Origin: CBDANW01 sp965197825
GTDB taxonomy: Bacteria; Acidobacteriota; Vicinamibacteria; Marinacidobacterales; DATDRI01
Length of the DNA stretch: 64,000 nucleotides
Assembly (NCBI GenBank): GCA_965197825.1
Contig: CBDANW010000003.1
Location: 2,046,001 to 2,110,000 of the forward strand
Reading direction: 5' to 3'
Under the pieces are notes generated by a model. The model did not search any database. It had not been told where the DNA came from and was given only the letters and a program-made list of their open reading frames with translations. The position numbers and the translations under genes were made by a program. Below are positions 10,138-18,981 of this stretch, one piece after another. Numbering within the stretch: the stretch's first letter is position 1; every line of letters begins with the position of its first letter.

Positions 10138-10324
10138 CAACAAGCGAGGCAGGGGTGTCACCCATCACTCTGCAGGAGCTGAGACGAAGGATATACTTCT
10201 CGGCTGGAAGCGATGGAGTAGGCGATGGATGTACGCGACTGTCGGACTGTTCACAGATTACACCGAGTTCGATATCTCGTAGATTCGCCGAAAGACGCCC
10301 CGGCTCGATAGGTCACATAACCCT

Positions 10325-10486
10325 TCGCGGGAAGTGTGCAGGAGCGCGTAGTGCGGGAAAGCCGCACGCTGCGTGCGATGTGTGGCGGGGGCTGGAAACG
10401 GACTTACGGTGCGGCTAGTGAGGCACTCCCACAGGAAACGGGGAGAAACAGATAGGCCGCGCCAGCCCTCGACCCTACCGAGCTCG
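10325..10486 (+). ncRNA. Probable group II intron 3'-end remnant (domains V-VI)
   Basis: At about 10340-10380 the sequence GAGCGCGTAGTGCGGGAAAG, followed by CCGCACGCTGCGTGCG, folds as a domain-V-like hairpin: an AGC triad at the base, GTGCGG pairing with CCGCAC around a GAAA loop, and a second short helix below a bulge. Downstream, GGGGGCTGG (about 10386) can pair with CCAGCCCTC (about 10466) to give a long domain-VI-like stem ending in ACCCTAC. No reverse transcriptase or maturase is present. A reverse-complement copy of the last 21 bp lies at about 13613-13633, after the TrlF-like gene. The call rests on fold and resemblance only. Confidence 0.4.
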
Positions 10487-10573
10487 AGTGGAGTCAGGTC
10501 AGCTGCAGAAAAGCGAACGTCCACTGATGCCGCAGGATACAATCACGTCGGAGCTTGATGTGGAGAGACCTGG

Positions 10574-13555
10574 ATGACGTTATTGGATGAACGTGGCTCG
10601 CTCTGGCACCGCTGGGACCCCCACCTTCACGCCCCCGGAACGCTCCTCAATGATCAGTTCGCAGGAAACTGGGACGCGTACCTTGCACGCATCGAGACTT
10701 CATCTCCTCGCATAGAGGCTCTTGGCGTAACCGATTACTTCTGTATCCAGACTTACAGCGCTGTCAGGGCTCGGAAGGCGGCGGGCCGCCTCGAAGGTGT
10801 GCAGCTGCTCTTCCCGAACGTCGAAATGCGGATTGAAACGAAGACAGCCGACGACCATCCGATCAACATCCACCTTCTATTCTCATCAGCCGACTCCGAA
10901 CACGAAGCTCAGATCGAGCGTATCCTCGGCCATCTGAAGTTCGACTACAAAGACACAAGATACCGCTGCACCCGTGACCAATTGATAGCACTCGGTAAAC
11001 ACCATGATCCATCGCAGACCAATGACTTGGCGGCTTTGAAGATTGGGGCTAATCAGTTTAAGACCACTCTCAAGGACTTGAAGGCCCTGTTCAAGAACGA
11101 ACGCTGGATGCGCGACAACGCTTTGGTCGCCATCACCACAAAGACGGGTGATGGGACCGCCGGATTGCAGAACGATGCTGCGTTCGCCGCCATGCGCATC
11201 GAACTAGAGAGTTTCGCGGACATCATCTTCTCCGGGCGCGACAAAGACAGGATCTTCTGGCTTGGAGAGCACCCTGACTTTTCTAGCAACTTCATTGAGG
11301 AACGCTATCGCTATCTCAAGCCCTGCCTGAATGGGTCCGATGCCCACAAGCAGGACACTACCGGGCAGCCGGCGCAGGATCGCTATTGCTGGCTCAAGGG
11401 TGACCTAATTTTCGAGACTCTGCGCCAGGCTGTCGTTGAGCCCAGAGGTCGCGTCCTTATCGGATCTCAACCTCCTTCCACGACGGTTCCAGCGGCGGTT
11501 ATTCAAGATGTCGCCTTCGTGAACGCGAGTTGGATGGCGTTGGGTAACATCCCATTGAACAGTGGACTGGTTACCATCATCGGTCCGAGAGGATCAGGAA
11601 AAACCGCCCTTGCCGAGATTGTTGCGAGAGCAGGTCACGCTGCCGATTCGGGGACAGGGGACGCGTCGTTCCTGAAACGAGCATCCTCGCCGACGGACTA
11701 CCTCGGTTCCGCAGAGGTTCGGGTCACTTGGGAAGACGGAACGTCAACGCAAACACAAATGTCAGCGGCACATGCCTCTGACGTCCCCGAGGACGTGCGC
11801 TATCTATCGCAGCACTTTGTCGACCGACTATGTTCGTCGTCTGGCCTTGCGACCGAACTGCGTGCCGCAATGGAAGAGGTTGTCTTTGCCAGCATTGACC
11901 CAACTGAACGCATGGAGGCCGATACATTCGACGATCTGGCGACGCGTTTATTGGAGCCGATTCAGTCAACTTATGCCGATCTGCAGGTTCAGATCGATAC
12001 GATAGGAGATGCAATCGTCCATGAGGATATCCTCCATGACAAACTAGGCACTTTGAAGATACAGCGTGCCGCGTTGGCTAAGAAGATAGAGAGTGCAAAG
12101 AAGGAACAGAAGAAACTTATTCCCAAGGGCAACGAAGAACGAGCGACACTCCTTGCGCGCCTGGAGCAGGCATGTATAGCCGCCCAAGCACGAATCGAAA
12201 GAGCTCGGCATCGGCGGAAATCAATCGAGGACCTTCATGCTGCTGCAAAGTACTTCAATGACTCGGCTGAGCCCGTTCGATTCGCCGCAATGCAACAGAA
12301 ATTTGCAGGTGCCCAGCTAACCTCGGATGAATGGAACGCGTTTCGACGTCGCTTTGAGGGGGACACATCGAAGGCAATTGCTGCTGCCAGGACCAGATCG
12401 GCGAGAGCTCTCAAGGCACTACAAGATATCGATTCAACAATACCAATTGCACACAAACAACTGCCGTACAAGCAATGGCCGCTGAATCCGTTAAAGGCAG
12501 AGCGCGATAATGTCAAAGCAACTGTCGGAATTGACGCACAGCGCCAGAAACGCTACGAGGACGCGCAAAGACAAATTGCACGGGACGAGCTTGCGTTAAC
12601 CAAGATCGACACGCAATTGGAGCAAGCAAGTGGAGCATCTGCTCGCCGTGACGTTCACATCACGCTCCGACGACAGCTGTACGTGAAGATGTTCGAGCAG
12701 ATCGTACAAGAAGAAAGCGTCCTCGGTGAGTTGTATGGACCTCTAAAAGAGCGCTTCATTGGGGCCAAGGGTGCATTGGAGAAGCTCGCGTTTGTCACAG
12801 AACGAATGGTGGACGTCGACGCTTGGTCTCACCGAGGAGAGGAGCAATTTGATCTGCGATCTGGCAACAGGTTCAGGGGTCGAGGCGCGATCAAGAAAAT
12901 AGCTGAGAAACACCTTCTTGTTGCGTGGAAGACAGGCTCGGCTGAAGACGTAGCATCTGCCATGGATCGCTTTCGCGACGATCTCAGGACTGAGCTGAAG
13001 ACAATGCCACCATGGGTCAACGCCGACCAACGCCGGACTTGGTACAAAGCTGTTACTGCTTGGCTATACAGTACGGGGCATATCAAGTTGCGATATGGTA
13101 TCGAGTACGATGGCATTGCGATTGAGCGATTGTCGCCCGGCACAAGAGGCGTCGTCTTGTTGCTCCTTTACCTCGCTGTTGATCTCTATGATCAACGCCC
13201 TCTCATCGTTGATCAGCCTGAGGAGAACCTCGATCCCAATTCCGTATTCAACGAACTCGTACCGCATTTTCGTGAAGCACGCAATAGGCGACAGGTCATC
13301 GTCGTGACGCACAATGCAAATCTTGTCGTGAATACTGATGCCGACCAAGTGATCATTGCTTCATCGACTCAAGATGAAAAAGGAAGACTACCGAAGATCA
13401 ACTACAAGATGGGTTCGTTGGAGAACGCGAGTATCCGAGCGGCTGTGTGCGAGATCCTTGAAGGAGGAGAACGCGCTTTTCTCGAACGCGAGCGTCGATA
13501 CCGGCTCCGATGGAATCATGCACTTCTGGAGGAGTCTGAAGGTCAAGGTGTGTAA
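10574..13555 (+). CDS. PHP-SMC-like AAA ATPase (TrlF-like)
   Basis: A 993-residue protein with two parts. Residues 1-290 look like a PHP metal-dependent phosphoesterase: WDPHLHAPGT with H17 and H19, VTDYF near 55, and CLNGSDAHK near 253-261. The second part is a split SMC/RecF-type ATPase: Walker A GPRGSGKT at 337-344, a long coiled-coil-rich middle (about 460-780), signature LSPGTRG at 853-859, Walker B LIVDQPEENLD with D880, and switch H913 in VVTHNAN. This fusion matches the family called TrlF-like AAA ATPase, which is common in defence islands; a DNA or RNA end-processing activity driven by ATP is an inference. The start ATG 10574 follows GGAGAGACCTGG. Inverted 21-bp repeats lie on both sides (10465, 13613). 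Confidence 0.8.
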   Translation: MTLLDERGSLWHRWDPHLHAPGTLLNDQFAGNWDAYLARIETSSPRIEALGVTDYFCIQTYSAVRARKAAGRLEGVQLLFPNVEMRIETKTADDHPINIHLLFSSADSEHEAQIERILGHLKFDYKDTRYRCTRDQLIALGKHHDPSQTNDLAALKIGANQFKTTLKDLKALFKNERWMRDNALVAITTKTGDGTAGLQNDAAFAAMRIELESFADIIFSGRDKDRIFWLGEHPDFSSNFIEERYRYLKPCLNGSDAHKQDTTGQPAQDRYCWLKGDLIFETLRQAVVEPRGRVLIGSQPPSTTVPAAVIQDVAFVNASWMALGNIPLNSGLVTIIGPRGSGKTALAEIVARAGHAADSGTGDASFLKRASSPTDYLGSAEVRVTWEDGTSTQTQMSAAHASDVPEDVRYLSQHFVDRLCSSSGLATELRAAMEEVVFASIDPTERMEADTFDDLATRLLEPIQSTYADLQVQIDTIGDAIVHEDILHDKLGTLKIQRAALAKKIESAKKEQKKLIPKGNEERATLLARLEQACIAAQARIERARHRRKSIEDLHAAAKYFNDSAEPVRFAAMQQKFAGAQLTSDEWNAFRRRFEGDTSKAIAAARTRSARALKALQDIDSTIPIAHKQLPYKQWPLNPLKAERDNVKATVGIDAQRQKRYEDAQRQIARDELALTKIDTQLEQASGASARRDVHITLRRQLYVKMFEQIVQEESVLGELYGPLKERFIGAKGALEKLAFVTERMVDVDAWSHRGEEQFDLRSGNRFRGRGAIKKIAEKHLLVAWKTGSAEDVASAMDRFRDDLRTELKTMPPWVNADQRRTWYKAVTAWLYSTGHIKLRYGIEYDGIAIERLSPGTRGVVLLLLYLAVDLYDQRPLIVDQPEENLDPNSVFNELVPHFREARNRRQVIVVTHNANLVVNTDADQVIIASSTQDEKGRLPKINYKMGSLENASIRAAVCEILEGGERAFLERERRYRLRWNHALLEESEGQGV

Positions 13556-13650
13556 TCTGCGTCGAATGAGGAATAGCCGTTCTGCCGGGAGAACGGTGTC
13601 ACACCGCAGTAGGGTCGAGGGCTGGCGCGGTGCTCCGTAGGCGCGGCCGT

Positions 13651-13682
13651 CGTGTCCAAAAACACAAACGCACTCAAGACCG
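13651..13682. repeat. Family-B short repeat
   Basis: Contains CGTGTCCAAAAACACAAACG followed by CACTCAAGAC, a copy of the dispersed family also seen near 1752, 5961, 29532, 34303 and 45334. The 13556-13773 gap otherwise holds only the inverted copy of the intron-like 21-mer at 13613-13633. Confidence 0.5.
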
Positions 13683-13773
13683 GTGCGCCGGCCTGCTTGG
13701 AGTCCTTCCAAAACGGCACCCAGGGTTACACATTCGTCCCGTGGCCGATCCGACCTCACTTCTCGGGCGTTGT

Positions 13774-13951
13774 GGGCTTGATCCGGTTTCGTAGACGGTT
13801 TAGTTAAGCTGGCGAAGTCCTCATCCGTCGTTCAAACTCGGCCGGACTGACCTGGCCGAGGGTCGAGTGTCGTCGTCTCTGGTTGTAGAATACCTCGATG
13901 AAGTCGAAGAGGGCCATCTTGGCCTCGCCGCAACTTAGGAAATGCTCCCCA
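13774..13951 (-). pseudogene. IS3-family OrfB C-terminal fragment
   Basis: Same outer end (GGGCTTGATCCGG) and same last 45 or so residues (FLSCGEAKMALFDFIEVFYN, then RRRHSTLGQ) as the larger fragment at 6005-6668. The reading frame is cut at 13951 exactly where the IS6-family element begins, so the IS6 insertion or a later deletion removed the rest. Confidence 0.75.
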
Positions 13952-14757
13952 GGTATTGTCAAATTGAGCTGGTGACTGACAGAATGGTCCAATGAAGACC
14001 GATGCGCCAAGCTACCACGGCTATCGATTTCCACCGGAAATCATCAGCCACGCCGTCTGGCTCTACCACCGATTCTGCGTGAGCTTTCGAAACGTCGAAG
14101 AGTTGCTCGCTCAGCGAGGCATCACGGTTTCTTACGAAGCGGTCCGACTGTGGTGCATTAAGTTCGGGCCGGAATACGCTCGGCGACTGAAGCGTCGGCA
14201 GGGTCGTCTCGGTGACACATGGCACCTGGACGAGGTCTTCATAAAGATACAAGGTGAACGCCAATACCTCTGGCGCGCGGTAGACCAAGATGGTGATGTA
14301 ATCGATATCCTCGTCCAGCCTCGCCGTGATCAGAAAGCCGCCAAACGATTCTTCCGCAAGCTGTTGAAGGGGCAAGGCCGTCCGCCCTGGCAGCTGGTCA
14401 CCGACAAACTGAGAAGCTACAGCGCCGCTCACCGCAAGGTCATGCCGTCCGTCGTCCACGACACTGACCAGTACAGAAACAACCTAGCCGAAGTCTCGCA
14501 CGAACCGACGCGACAACGGGAACGACAGATGCGGAAGTTTAAAGCTCCTGGGCAGGCGCAACGATTCTTGACCGTGCATGGACTCGTGCAAAATCTCTTT
14601 CGCGTCGGACGGCATTTGTTGCAAGCGCATCATCATCGGGAGCTACGAGACCGCGCTTTCATCGTCTGGCAGGAGGTAACCTGTGCCGTCCGATGAGAGC
14701 AAAGGAAGTCAGCTCGACGCGATAGGTTCGCTCGCTCAACGTCAACTTGACAATACC
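13952..14757 (+). mobile_element. IS6-family insertion sequence, copy 1
   Basis: An 806-bp element with terminal inverted repeats: GGTATTGTCAAATTGA at the left and the complement of GGTATTGTCAAGTTGA at the right. It carries a single transposase gene. The second copy at 42590-43395 has the same length and is nearly identical. The 8 bases on each side do not match, so no target duplication remains; this is usual when IS6-type replicative cointegrates have been resolved by recombination between copies. Confidence 0.88.
13992..14696 (+). CDS. IS6-family DDE transposase
   Basis: A 234-residue protein of the usual IS6 length. The N-terminal region (RFPPEIISHAVWLYHRFCVS, then RNVEELLAQRGI) is the helix-turn-helix part; the catalytic core includes TWHLDEVFIKI with the first Asp, LVTDKLRSY with the second, and a C-terminal Glu in NNLAEVSHEPTRQRER. 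It acts on the element's own ends. It differs from the copy at 42630 by one residue (K versus R in HRKVMPS). Confidence 0.9.
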   Translation: MKTDAPSYHGYRFPPEIISHAVWLYHRFCVSFRNVEELLAQRGITVSYEAVRLWCIKFGPEYARRLKRRQGRLGDTWHLDEVFIKIQGERQYLWRAVDQDGDVIDILVQPRRDQKAAKRFFRKLLKGQGRPPWQLVTDKLRSYSAAHRKVMPSVVHDTDQYRNNLAEVSHEPTRQRERQMRKFKAPGQAQRFLTVHGLVQNLFRVGRHLLQAHHHRELRDRAFIVWQEVTCAVR

Positions 14758-14899
14758 CTTTACGCTGCATTAAATTACAGCCAAAATAGCGCTCACGACC
14801 TTCGCCGCGCGCTAAATGGAGCGTAAGCGCTTTTTTTGCGAAGGGATATGTACACATCACCAACAGCAAACAGCGCAAGCACCGGTGCTGTTGCGGGTG

Positions 14900-14965
14900 C
14901 TTCCTGTGCTCCGCAAAAAGTCGCTCCACCGTTGATTGCGCGGTTTAGACCTGCCACGATCAGCT
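14900..14965. repeat. Family-D repeat (CTTTTTGCGGAGCACAGG end)
   Basis: On the minus strand this reads GGCAGGTCTAAACCGCGCAA through to GACTTTTTGCGGAGCACAGG. Similar stretches occur at 18648-18708 and 59629-59682, and a short piece at 40240. The shared outer end suggests a terminal repeat of another lost IS. The 14758-14900 stretch begins with TTTACGCTGCATTAAATTAC, a piece of the MITE family interior. Confidence 0.45.
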
Positions 14966-15069
14966 GCTTCGCGCCGATCGCAAATTGAAATTCTCGTTCA
15001 AGGGGAAACCGTAGTACCCTGGGGGCGTCTTTCAATACAAAAGGGGGCAGCGCCATTTGGAGGAGAACT

Positions 15070-15303
15070 ATGACAAAAGCGCGAGTGTTGACGCGGTCGG
15101 AACTAGCCGAGCATTTGGGTGTCGATAAACAGATGGTAACGAAATGGGAGCGGTCTGGGATGCCGGTCCACACTAGAGGGCGCGGCGTGGCGTCTCAATT
15201 CCGTCTGGGGGAGGTCCGGGCGTGGCTAAGGGTGCGGGAAGCCAAAGCGGCAGAGAAGGCGAAGAAGACAGCGAAGGATACTGTCAAATTGACGAAAAGC
15301 TAG
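15070..15303 (+). CDS. Small helix-turn-helix protein, Nu1/excisionase-like
   Basis: A 77-residue protein with a strong ribosome binding site (GGAGGAGAACTATG). The first half reads LTRSELAEHLGVDKQMVTKW, a winged-helix/MerR-type recognition helix like that of phage terminase small subunits (Nu1) and excisionases; the second half is lysine- and alanine-rich. The last codons (DTVKLTKS) lie within a sequence TACTGTCAAATTGACGAAAA that also occurs near 6640 as an IS end, so the original C-terminus has probably been replaced by transposon sequence. It may be a prophage leftover; its function is unknown. Confidence 0.55.
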   Translation: MTKARVLTRSELAEHLGVDKQMVTKWERSGMPVHTRGRGVASQFRLGEVRAWLRVREAKAAEKAKKTAKDTVKLTKS

Positions 15304-15464
15304 CGTCTCCTGCGGATGGTAGCCAGGATTACCGGGCTGCACCATCGCGAGAATTCCCGTACCGGAAGCGATTTCTTTGACCAGGCAGCTCTTACTTGGA
15401 CTCGTCCTCGGGCGCGGTGACTGCCGTTACTTTTATCGTGTTGGTCTCTTCGTCAAGCTCCCCC

Positions 15465-16333
15465 GTCCTGTGCCAAAACTTGATCCACTGGCAACGTTAC
15501 AAATCGGCATCTGAGCGACGCCACTTCCGGGACATCGCCCTGGTGAGAACTACTTCCGGCTGCTCGTGACACTTCCCTTCAATGGACGGTGGGTTTGCCC
15601 ACGACGATAGGGGAAAGGGTCTGTTGGCGGGCGCGCTTGCAGGCAAGCATCACTGCGTGCAGTTCTTTCTCTGCGATGTGTGAGAGCTCCCCAACGTCCT
15701 TGAGAATTCCCCTAAGGTCCCTCTCTGACGCCGACTCTCTCTCCAGGATATCGATGATACTGCGGGTCATGGCATAGATCCGGCCGAGGTTGTCCAGAGC
15801 CTCGTTGGCCCGTTCGGGCAGGTCCATGAGCTCCGCGTCACCGAACAGTCCGTCGATGAAGCCTTCAAGCTCCTCGGTGCGGGTCCGGCACAAGCGGCGA
15901 ATGTCATCCGTATCCGGCTTAGCCTCCATCCGCGTCAAACGGAACGGCTTAGTTGCCGATTGATGCCTTGCCAGTTCGTTCCAAAACCCCATCAGGGATT
16001 CGAATAGCTCACTGGCTGCGCCGACATTGTCGAACCCCGGCAACTCACCTTCCCAACAGCTCTCTATAGCTCGGAGTGGCGATGCGTCGAGCCTGGGCGT
16101 CGCGATGTTGCCGAGGAGTCGTGTACGGACGACATGGAATGACGTCGGGCACGCATAACGTTCCAATACAGCGCGAACGGCCTTGTCGCCAGCGTATCGG
16201 AGGGAACGTTTCTTCATGCTCGATCCAATATTCTCACGATTGACCTGCTTGACCAATCCGCTCCCTGGATGAAGTGATTGTCCATCAGTAAATTCCCGGC
16301 ATCTTTGGATTGGCCGCGACTACGGTTCGCAGC
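15465..16333. repeat. Duplicated 869-bp block, copy 1
   Basis: This block and 36677-37545 have the same length and differ at only a few positions. Each begins with GTCCTGTGCCAAAACTTGAT (the outer bases of the MITE terminal repeat with a different subterminal part), ends at GGTTCGCAGC, and carries one 225-residue gene on the minus strand. The constant borders suggest that the gene moves as a cassette. Confidence 0.8.
15579..16256 (-). CDS. Hypothetical 225-aa helical protein (duplicated cassette)
   Basis: I do not recognise a family. The protein is predicted soluble and mostly helical, with a basic N-terminus (MKKRSLRYAG), WEGELPGFDNVGAASELFES in the middle and an acidic helical region. The listed start is a TTG at 16256 behind AGGGAGCGGA; an internal ATG 13 codons later is the alternative. 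The copy at 36791-37468 differs at about ten residues. Nothing suggests a membrane segment or secretion. Being carried in a duplicated block bounded by transposon-like ends, it is a passenger gene; whether it is a toxin, regulator or defence factor cannot be told from sequence alone. Confidence 0.6.
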   Translation of the reverse strand: MVKQVNRENIGSSMKKRSLRYAGDKAVRAVLERYACPTSFHVVRTRLLGNIATPRLDASPLRAIESCWEGELPGFDNVGAASELFESLMGFWNELARHQSATKPFRLTRMEAKPDTDDIRRLCRTRTEELEGFIDGLFGDAELMDLPERANEALDNLGRIYAMTRSIIDILERESASERDLRGILKDVGELSHIAEKELHAVMLACKRARQQTLSPIVVGKPTVH

Positions 16334-16540
16334 TGTGATCCGCAAAAAAGAAGATCGCGTATCGACGGGCAGACAGCCATGAGAGCGAGGTCTTGCGAGT
16401 TCGTCGCCTCGGTGAAAATCTGCACTCTGTCGCCGCCGGGCTCCGTGGGAGCACCGGGGCAACAACTTTCTCGAATCCTTCACCATCATCAATCGGTACC
16501 TGAGCGACGCTGCCTTCCTGAACATCGCCCTAGGTGGCAA

Positions 16541-16720
16541 CTACTTCCCGTCCTCGGCCAGAGACCGCCGTTCGCCATCGGTCAGGCGCAAGCGACCCTG
16601 GATCTGATTTCGAAGAACTCGATTCTCGACCACAAGATACTCGTTGCGCAGGAGCAACTCCTCATCCACGGGTCCTGAGATGTAGCTCAGCATGGTCTTC
16701 CAGTCCCTCGCGACTCCTTC
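16541..16720 (-). pseudogene. IS481/IS3-like transposase N-terminal fragment
   Basis: Minus-strand translation gives SGPVDEELLLRNEYLVVENR followed by RLTDGERRSLAE, the leader helix and helix-turn-helix start typical of the integrase-type transposases seen whole or in part at 43398 and 45262. It breaks off before the catalytic core. Nearby, 16791-16830 carries the dispersed GCGTTCGAG..TTTGACCAGACG end. The rest of 16334-16903 shows no gene. Confidence 0.6.
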
Positions 16721-16903
16721 CGCTGAACTGGAATACATATCCGACCGCAATGGCCGATTCAAACGGCCTTGGGGAAAGTGCAAACTGCTGACCTGCTGGG
16801 CGTTCGAGTTTTTTGACCAGACGGGTTGACCCAGCCAGCCAGAAGGACACGTATCTTGCGTCGGGGCATAACGAGATGATCGTAGCATCATCGGATAGCA
16901 AAT

Positions 16904-18363
16904 GGGGATGTCCCGGCCGCTGTTGAATTTGGTCGGGTAGCGGCGGCACCTGTGAATACTCTTAGGCAGCAAACTCATCGCTGTCAAGAGATTTCTGTTT
17001 GCTTCTAAGCGCGTGAACGAGAGCGCCCATATGGCGATAGCCTTTGATACGCCGGAACTTTTTCTGCGCGGTGACGACGCCAAGAGCGGTCCATCGGCGA
17101 ACCATGGAAGGACTCTACCAACGCTTGACGTTTCTCGATACTCTGCGAATGGTTCCGTTGAGATTCTCAATGGCGTTCGTCGTGGCAAGAGACTGGCGAA
17201 GTAAGGCGGGCAGCGCGAGCTTCACGATCGTGAGTGTCTCTTCCATCCCTTCACGAAGGCTTCCGGCAGCTTCGTCGTAGCCGTTTCGCTCGAGCCACGA
17301 CACCAATGCCTGAAGTCGCTTGCGCGCCTTGTCGGCACTCTTGCACTTGTAGGCTTCCTTCATCGTCTGGAGCACGTAGGCGTGACGAGACTTGGGAAGG
17401 TACGAGCGAAGATTCCGGAGTTTATGGATCTGGCACCTTTGGATGACCGCGAGGTCCCCCAAAACGTCGACGAGTGCCTTGCGGATGCCTTTGCCTCCGT
17501 CCACTACGCAGAGAATCGACTCATCGACGCGCAAGCCTCGCTCGAGAAGGTCCTGCAACATCGCGGTGCACACCCGAGAGTTCTCCGTCGAGCCCAGCCA
17601 TATACCCAGGGGCACCTTCGTTCCATCTATTGTGATACCGAGAGTTACGACGACGGTCTGTCCGGCCACCTCAAGGCCATCCAGCATCAGTGCCGCAAGC
17701 TCGAACTCCTCTAGCCGCCGAGACAGGTATTCCTCGAGCTTCTTAGTCGTCTGGCTCACGAGGTGACGGCTGGCGGCACTCTTACTCGTGCCACGAGACT
17801 TCAACTTGGCCGCGGGTTTGTCCAGACTCGATTCGTAATTTCGGGTCGATACCCCCACCAAGATCTGATTCAACACTCGCTCTGGAAGCGGGTCTTCTTC
17901 GCGGAAGGCTTCGAAGTGTGGAAGCGACGCCTCCTCGCCCGACTTCGAGCGAACTCGAGGTCGCGACACTTGGATGCGACGACCACCGAAGCTCAGCTCT
18001 CCGTTCGTGCTCCCCCAGTGGTTATGAGTTCGCTCCTTCTCGTGCTTGCCCTTGAGCCCCGCGATCTCCTCGGCGTCCTCTCTGAGCAGTAGGTGCAGAG
18101 CTGTCAGTCCTTGCTCGTACACCCATTCCGTCAGATCCGCCTTCGTGGCCGCGATCCCAGCTATCATCGGTAGCAGTATCTGACCGACTTGGCCAACTAC
18201 CTTGCCCGTAGGCGAGTGCGTTTGCTTTCTTACTGGCTTCTTCGATTTCCTAGGCATTGGTGGCTCCTTGTCCCCCTCTGGAGACGGTTTATTGGCAGAC
18301 CTATTCTTAGGCCGGCCAAGGAGCCGCCGCTACACCAAATTCAACATCCGGCGGGACATCCCC
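16904..18363 (-). mobile_element. IS256-family element B
   Basis: A 1460-bp element bounded by imperfect inverted repeats of about 40 bp: GGGGATGTCCCGGCCGCTG at the left and the complement of GGGGATGTCCCGCCGGATG at the right, both continuing into TTGAATTTGGT and a TAGCGGCGG block. It contains one mutator-type transposase gene on the minus strand. The flanking bases do not match, so no target duplication is seen. A fragment of the same element is at 9676-10021. Confidence 0.82.
16962..18257 (-). pseudogene. IS256-family transposase B with in-frame amber stop
   Basis: From ATG 18257 the frame encodes 380 residues of a mutator-type transposase (ALMLDGLEVAGQTVVVTLGI with the first Asp, CVVDGGKGIRKAL with the second, and NAIENLNGTIRR with the catalytic Glu region), then a TAG at 17115-17117. 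The same frame stays open for 50 more codons (VRRWTALGVVTAQKKFRRIK and onward) to a TAA at 16962, which looks like the natural C-terminus. A single C-to-T change in a CAG codon would explain the stop. The catalytic residues lie before the stop, but loss of the C-terminal part probably inactivates the enzyme. Confidence 0.8.
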
Positions 18364-18424
18364 TTGATTCCGCAGTTTAAACCTGACAGGATTGACCGTT
18401 TCGCGGCGAGTGGTACGTCATCAT

Positions 18425-18555
18425 AGATCTGAAGATAACACCATCGGGCTAGACAACCGTAAAGCCCACGCCCTTGGCCCGGTCGCAAACACAGACACTA
18501 AGCTGCTGATTTATGGTCTATTTCAAAAGGACCGAGTTTTGGCACAGGACGGGGT
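18425..18555 (-). repeat. MITE-family right-half copy
   Basis: Runs from GATCTGAAGATAACACCATC to GTTTTGGCACAGGACGG, matching about 130 bp of the MITE family with a few changes. The region 18569-18800 adds a 36-bp orphan end shared with 9182 and a family-D stretch (18648-18708) that continues into YLREENRVLRAGLRGKRLRL, an N-terminal scrap of an integrase-type transposase on the plus strand. Confidence 0.55.
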
Positions 18556-18810
18556 GCCGAGTGTGCAATTTTCGTCCGCCACAGATGTGCAATTTACAGC
18601 CGCCGCTAACACACCTTGCGCTCGGACTGAGGTAACTGGTCGCCAAGCATGGCAGCCCTAAATCGCGAAATCAACACTGGGATAGACTTTTTGCGGAGCA
18701 CAGGTCGACTACCTGCGAGAGGAGAACCGTGTGCTCCGAGCCGGGCTTCGAGGCAAGCGACTCAGGCTTGCTGTAGTTCCCCCAGCTATCGATTATGCTC
18801 GGCACACCAA

Positions 18811-18905
18811 TGAATAAGGGCCGCCCGGAGGGCGGCCCTTATTTTGTGAATCTTTCATCTTGTTAACGGAAAGACCACAATTCCAGATCAGCTAAAACCA
18901 GGACG
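18811..18905 (-). ncRNA. tracrRNA of the type II-C CRISPR system
   Basis: On the minus strand an anti-repeat lies at 18896-18873 (TTTAGCTGATCTGGAATTG, then TGGTC). It pairs without interruption over 24 nt, one pair being G-U, with the crRNA-sense repeat of the array at 24883-24984. After three unpaired bases on each side, CCGTTAAC (18869-18862) pairs with the first seven repeat bases GTTGCGG with one bulged U, giving the lower stem usual in type II-C. The tail is a short TGAA/TTCA hairpin and then a 14-bp terminator stem. A GATAAT box at 18917-18912 and TTGAAT at 18938-18933 (15-nt gap) would place the 5' end near 18905. The gene is divergent from cas9, which is 77 bp away. No disruption is seen. 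Confidence 0.88.
18813..18843 (-). terminator. tracrRNA 3' hairpin/terminator
   Basis: A perfect 14-bp stem (AATAAGGGCCGCCC and its complement) around a 3-nt loop. The A/T-rich outer stem gives a short U run at the end of the minus-strand transcript, consistent with both the final tracrRNA hairpin and a Rho-independent terminator. Confidence 0.85.
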
Positions 18906-18911
18906 CCATAG

Positions 18912-18938
18912 ATTATCCTTTAAGAAAGCGGAATTCAA
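18912..18938 (-). promoter_or_regulatory. Putative tracrRNA promoter
   Basis: Minus strand: -35-like TTGAAT (18938-18933), 15-nt spacer, -10-like GATAAT (18917-18912). The spacer is shorter than the ideal 17, but the -10 sits at the right distance from the anti-repeat. The overlapping plus-strand text GGAATTCAACCGCAA resembles the end of a CRISPR repeat with an internal gap. Confidence 0.45.
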
Positions 18939-18981
18939 CCGCAAAATCACAGTTCGACACCAGAACTGGAAGGGAAAAAGA

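Noticed and set aside
13959..14459. 166-codon frame antisense to the IS6 transposase
   Set aside because: Shadow frame, repeated opposite the second IS6 copy.
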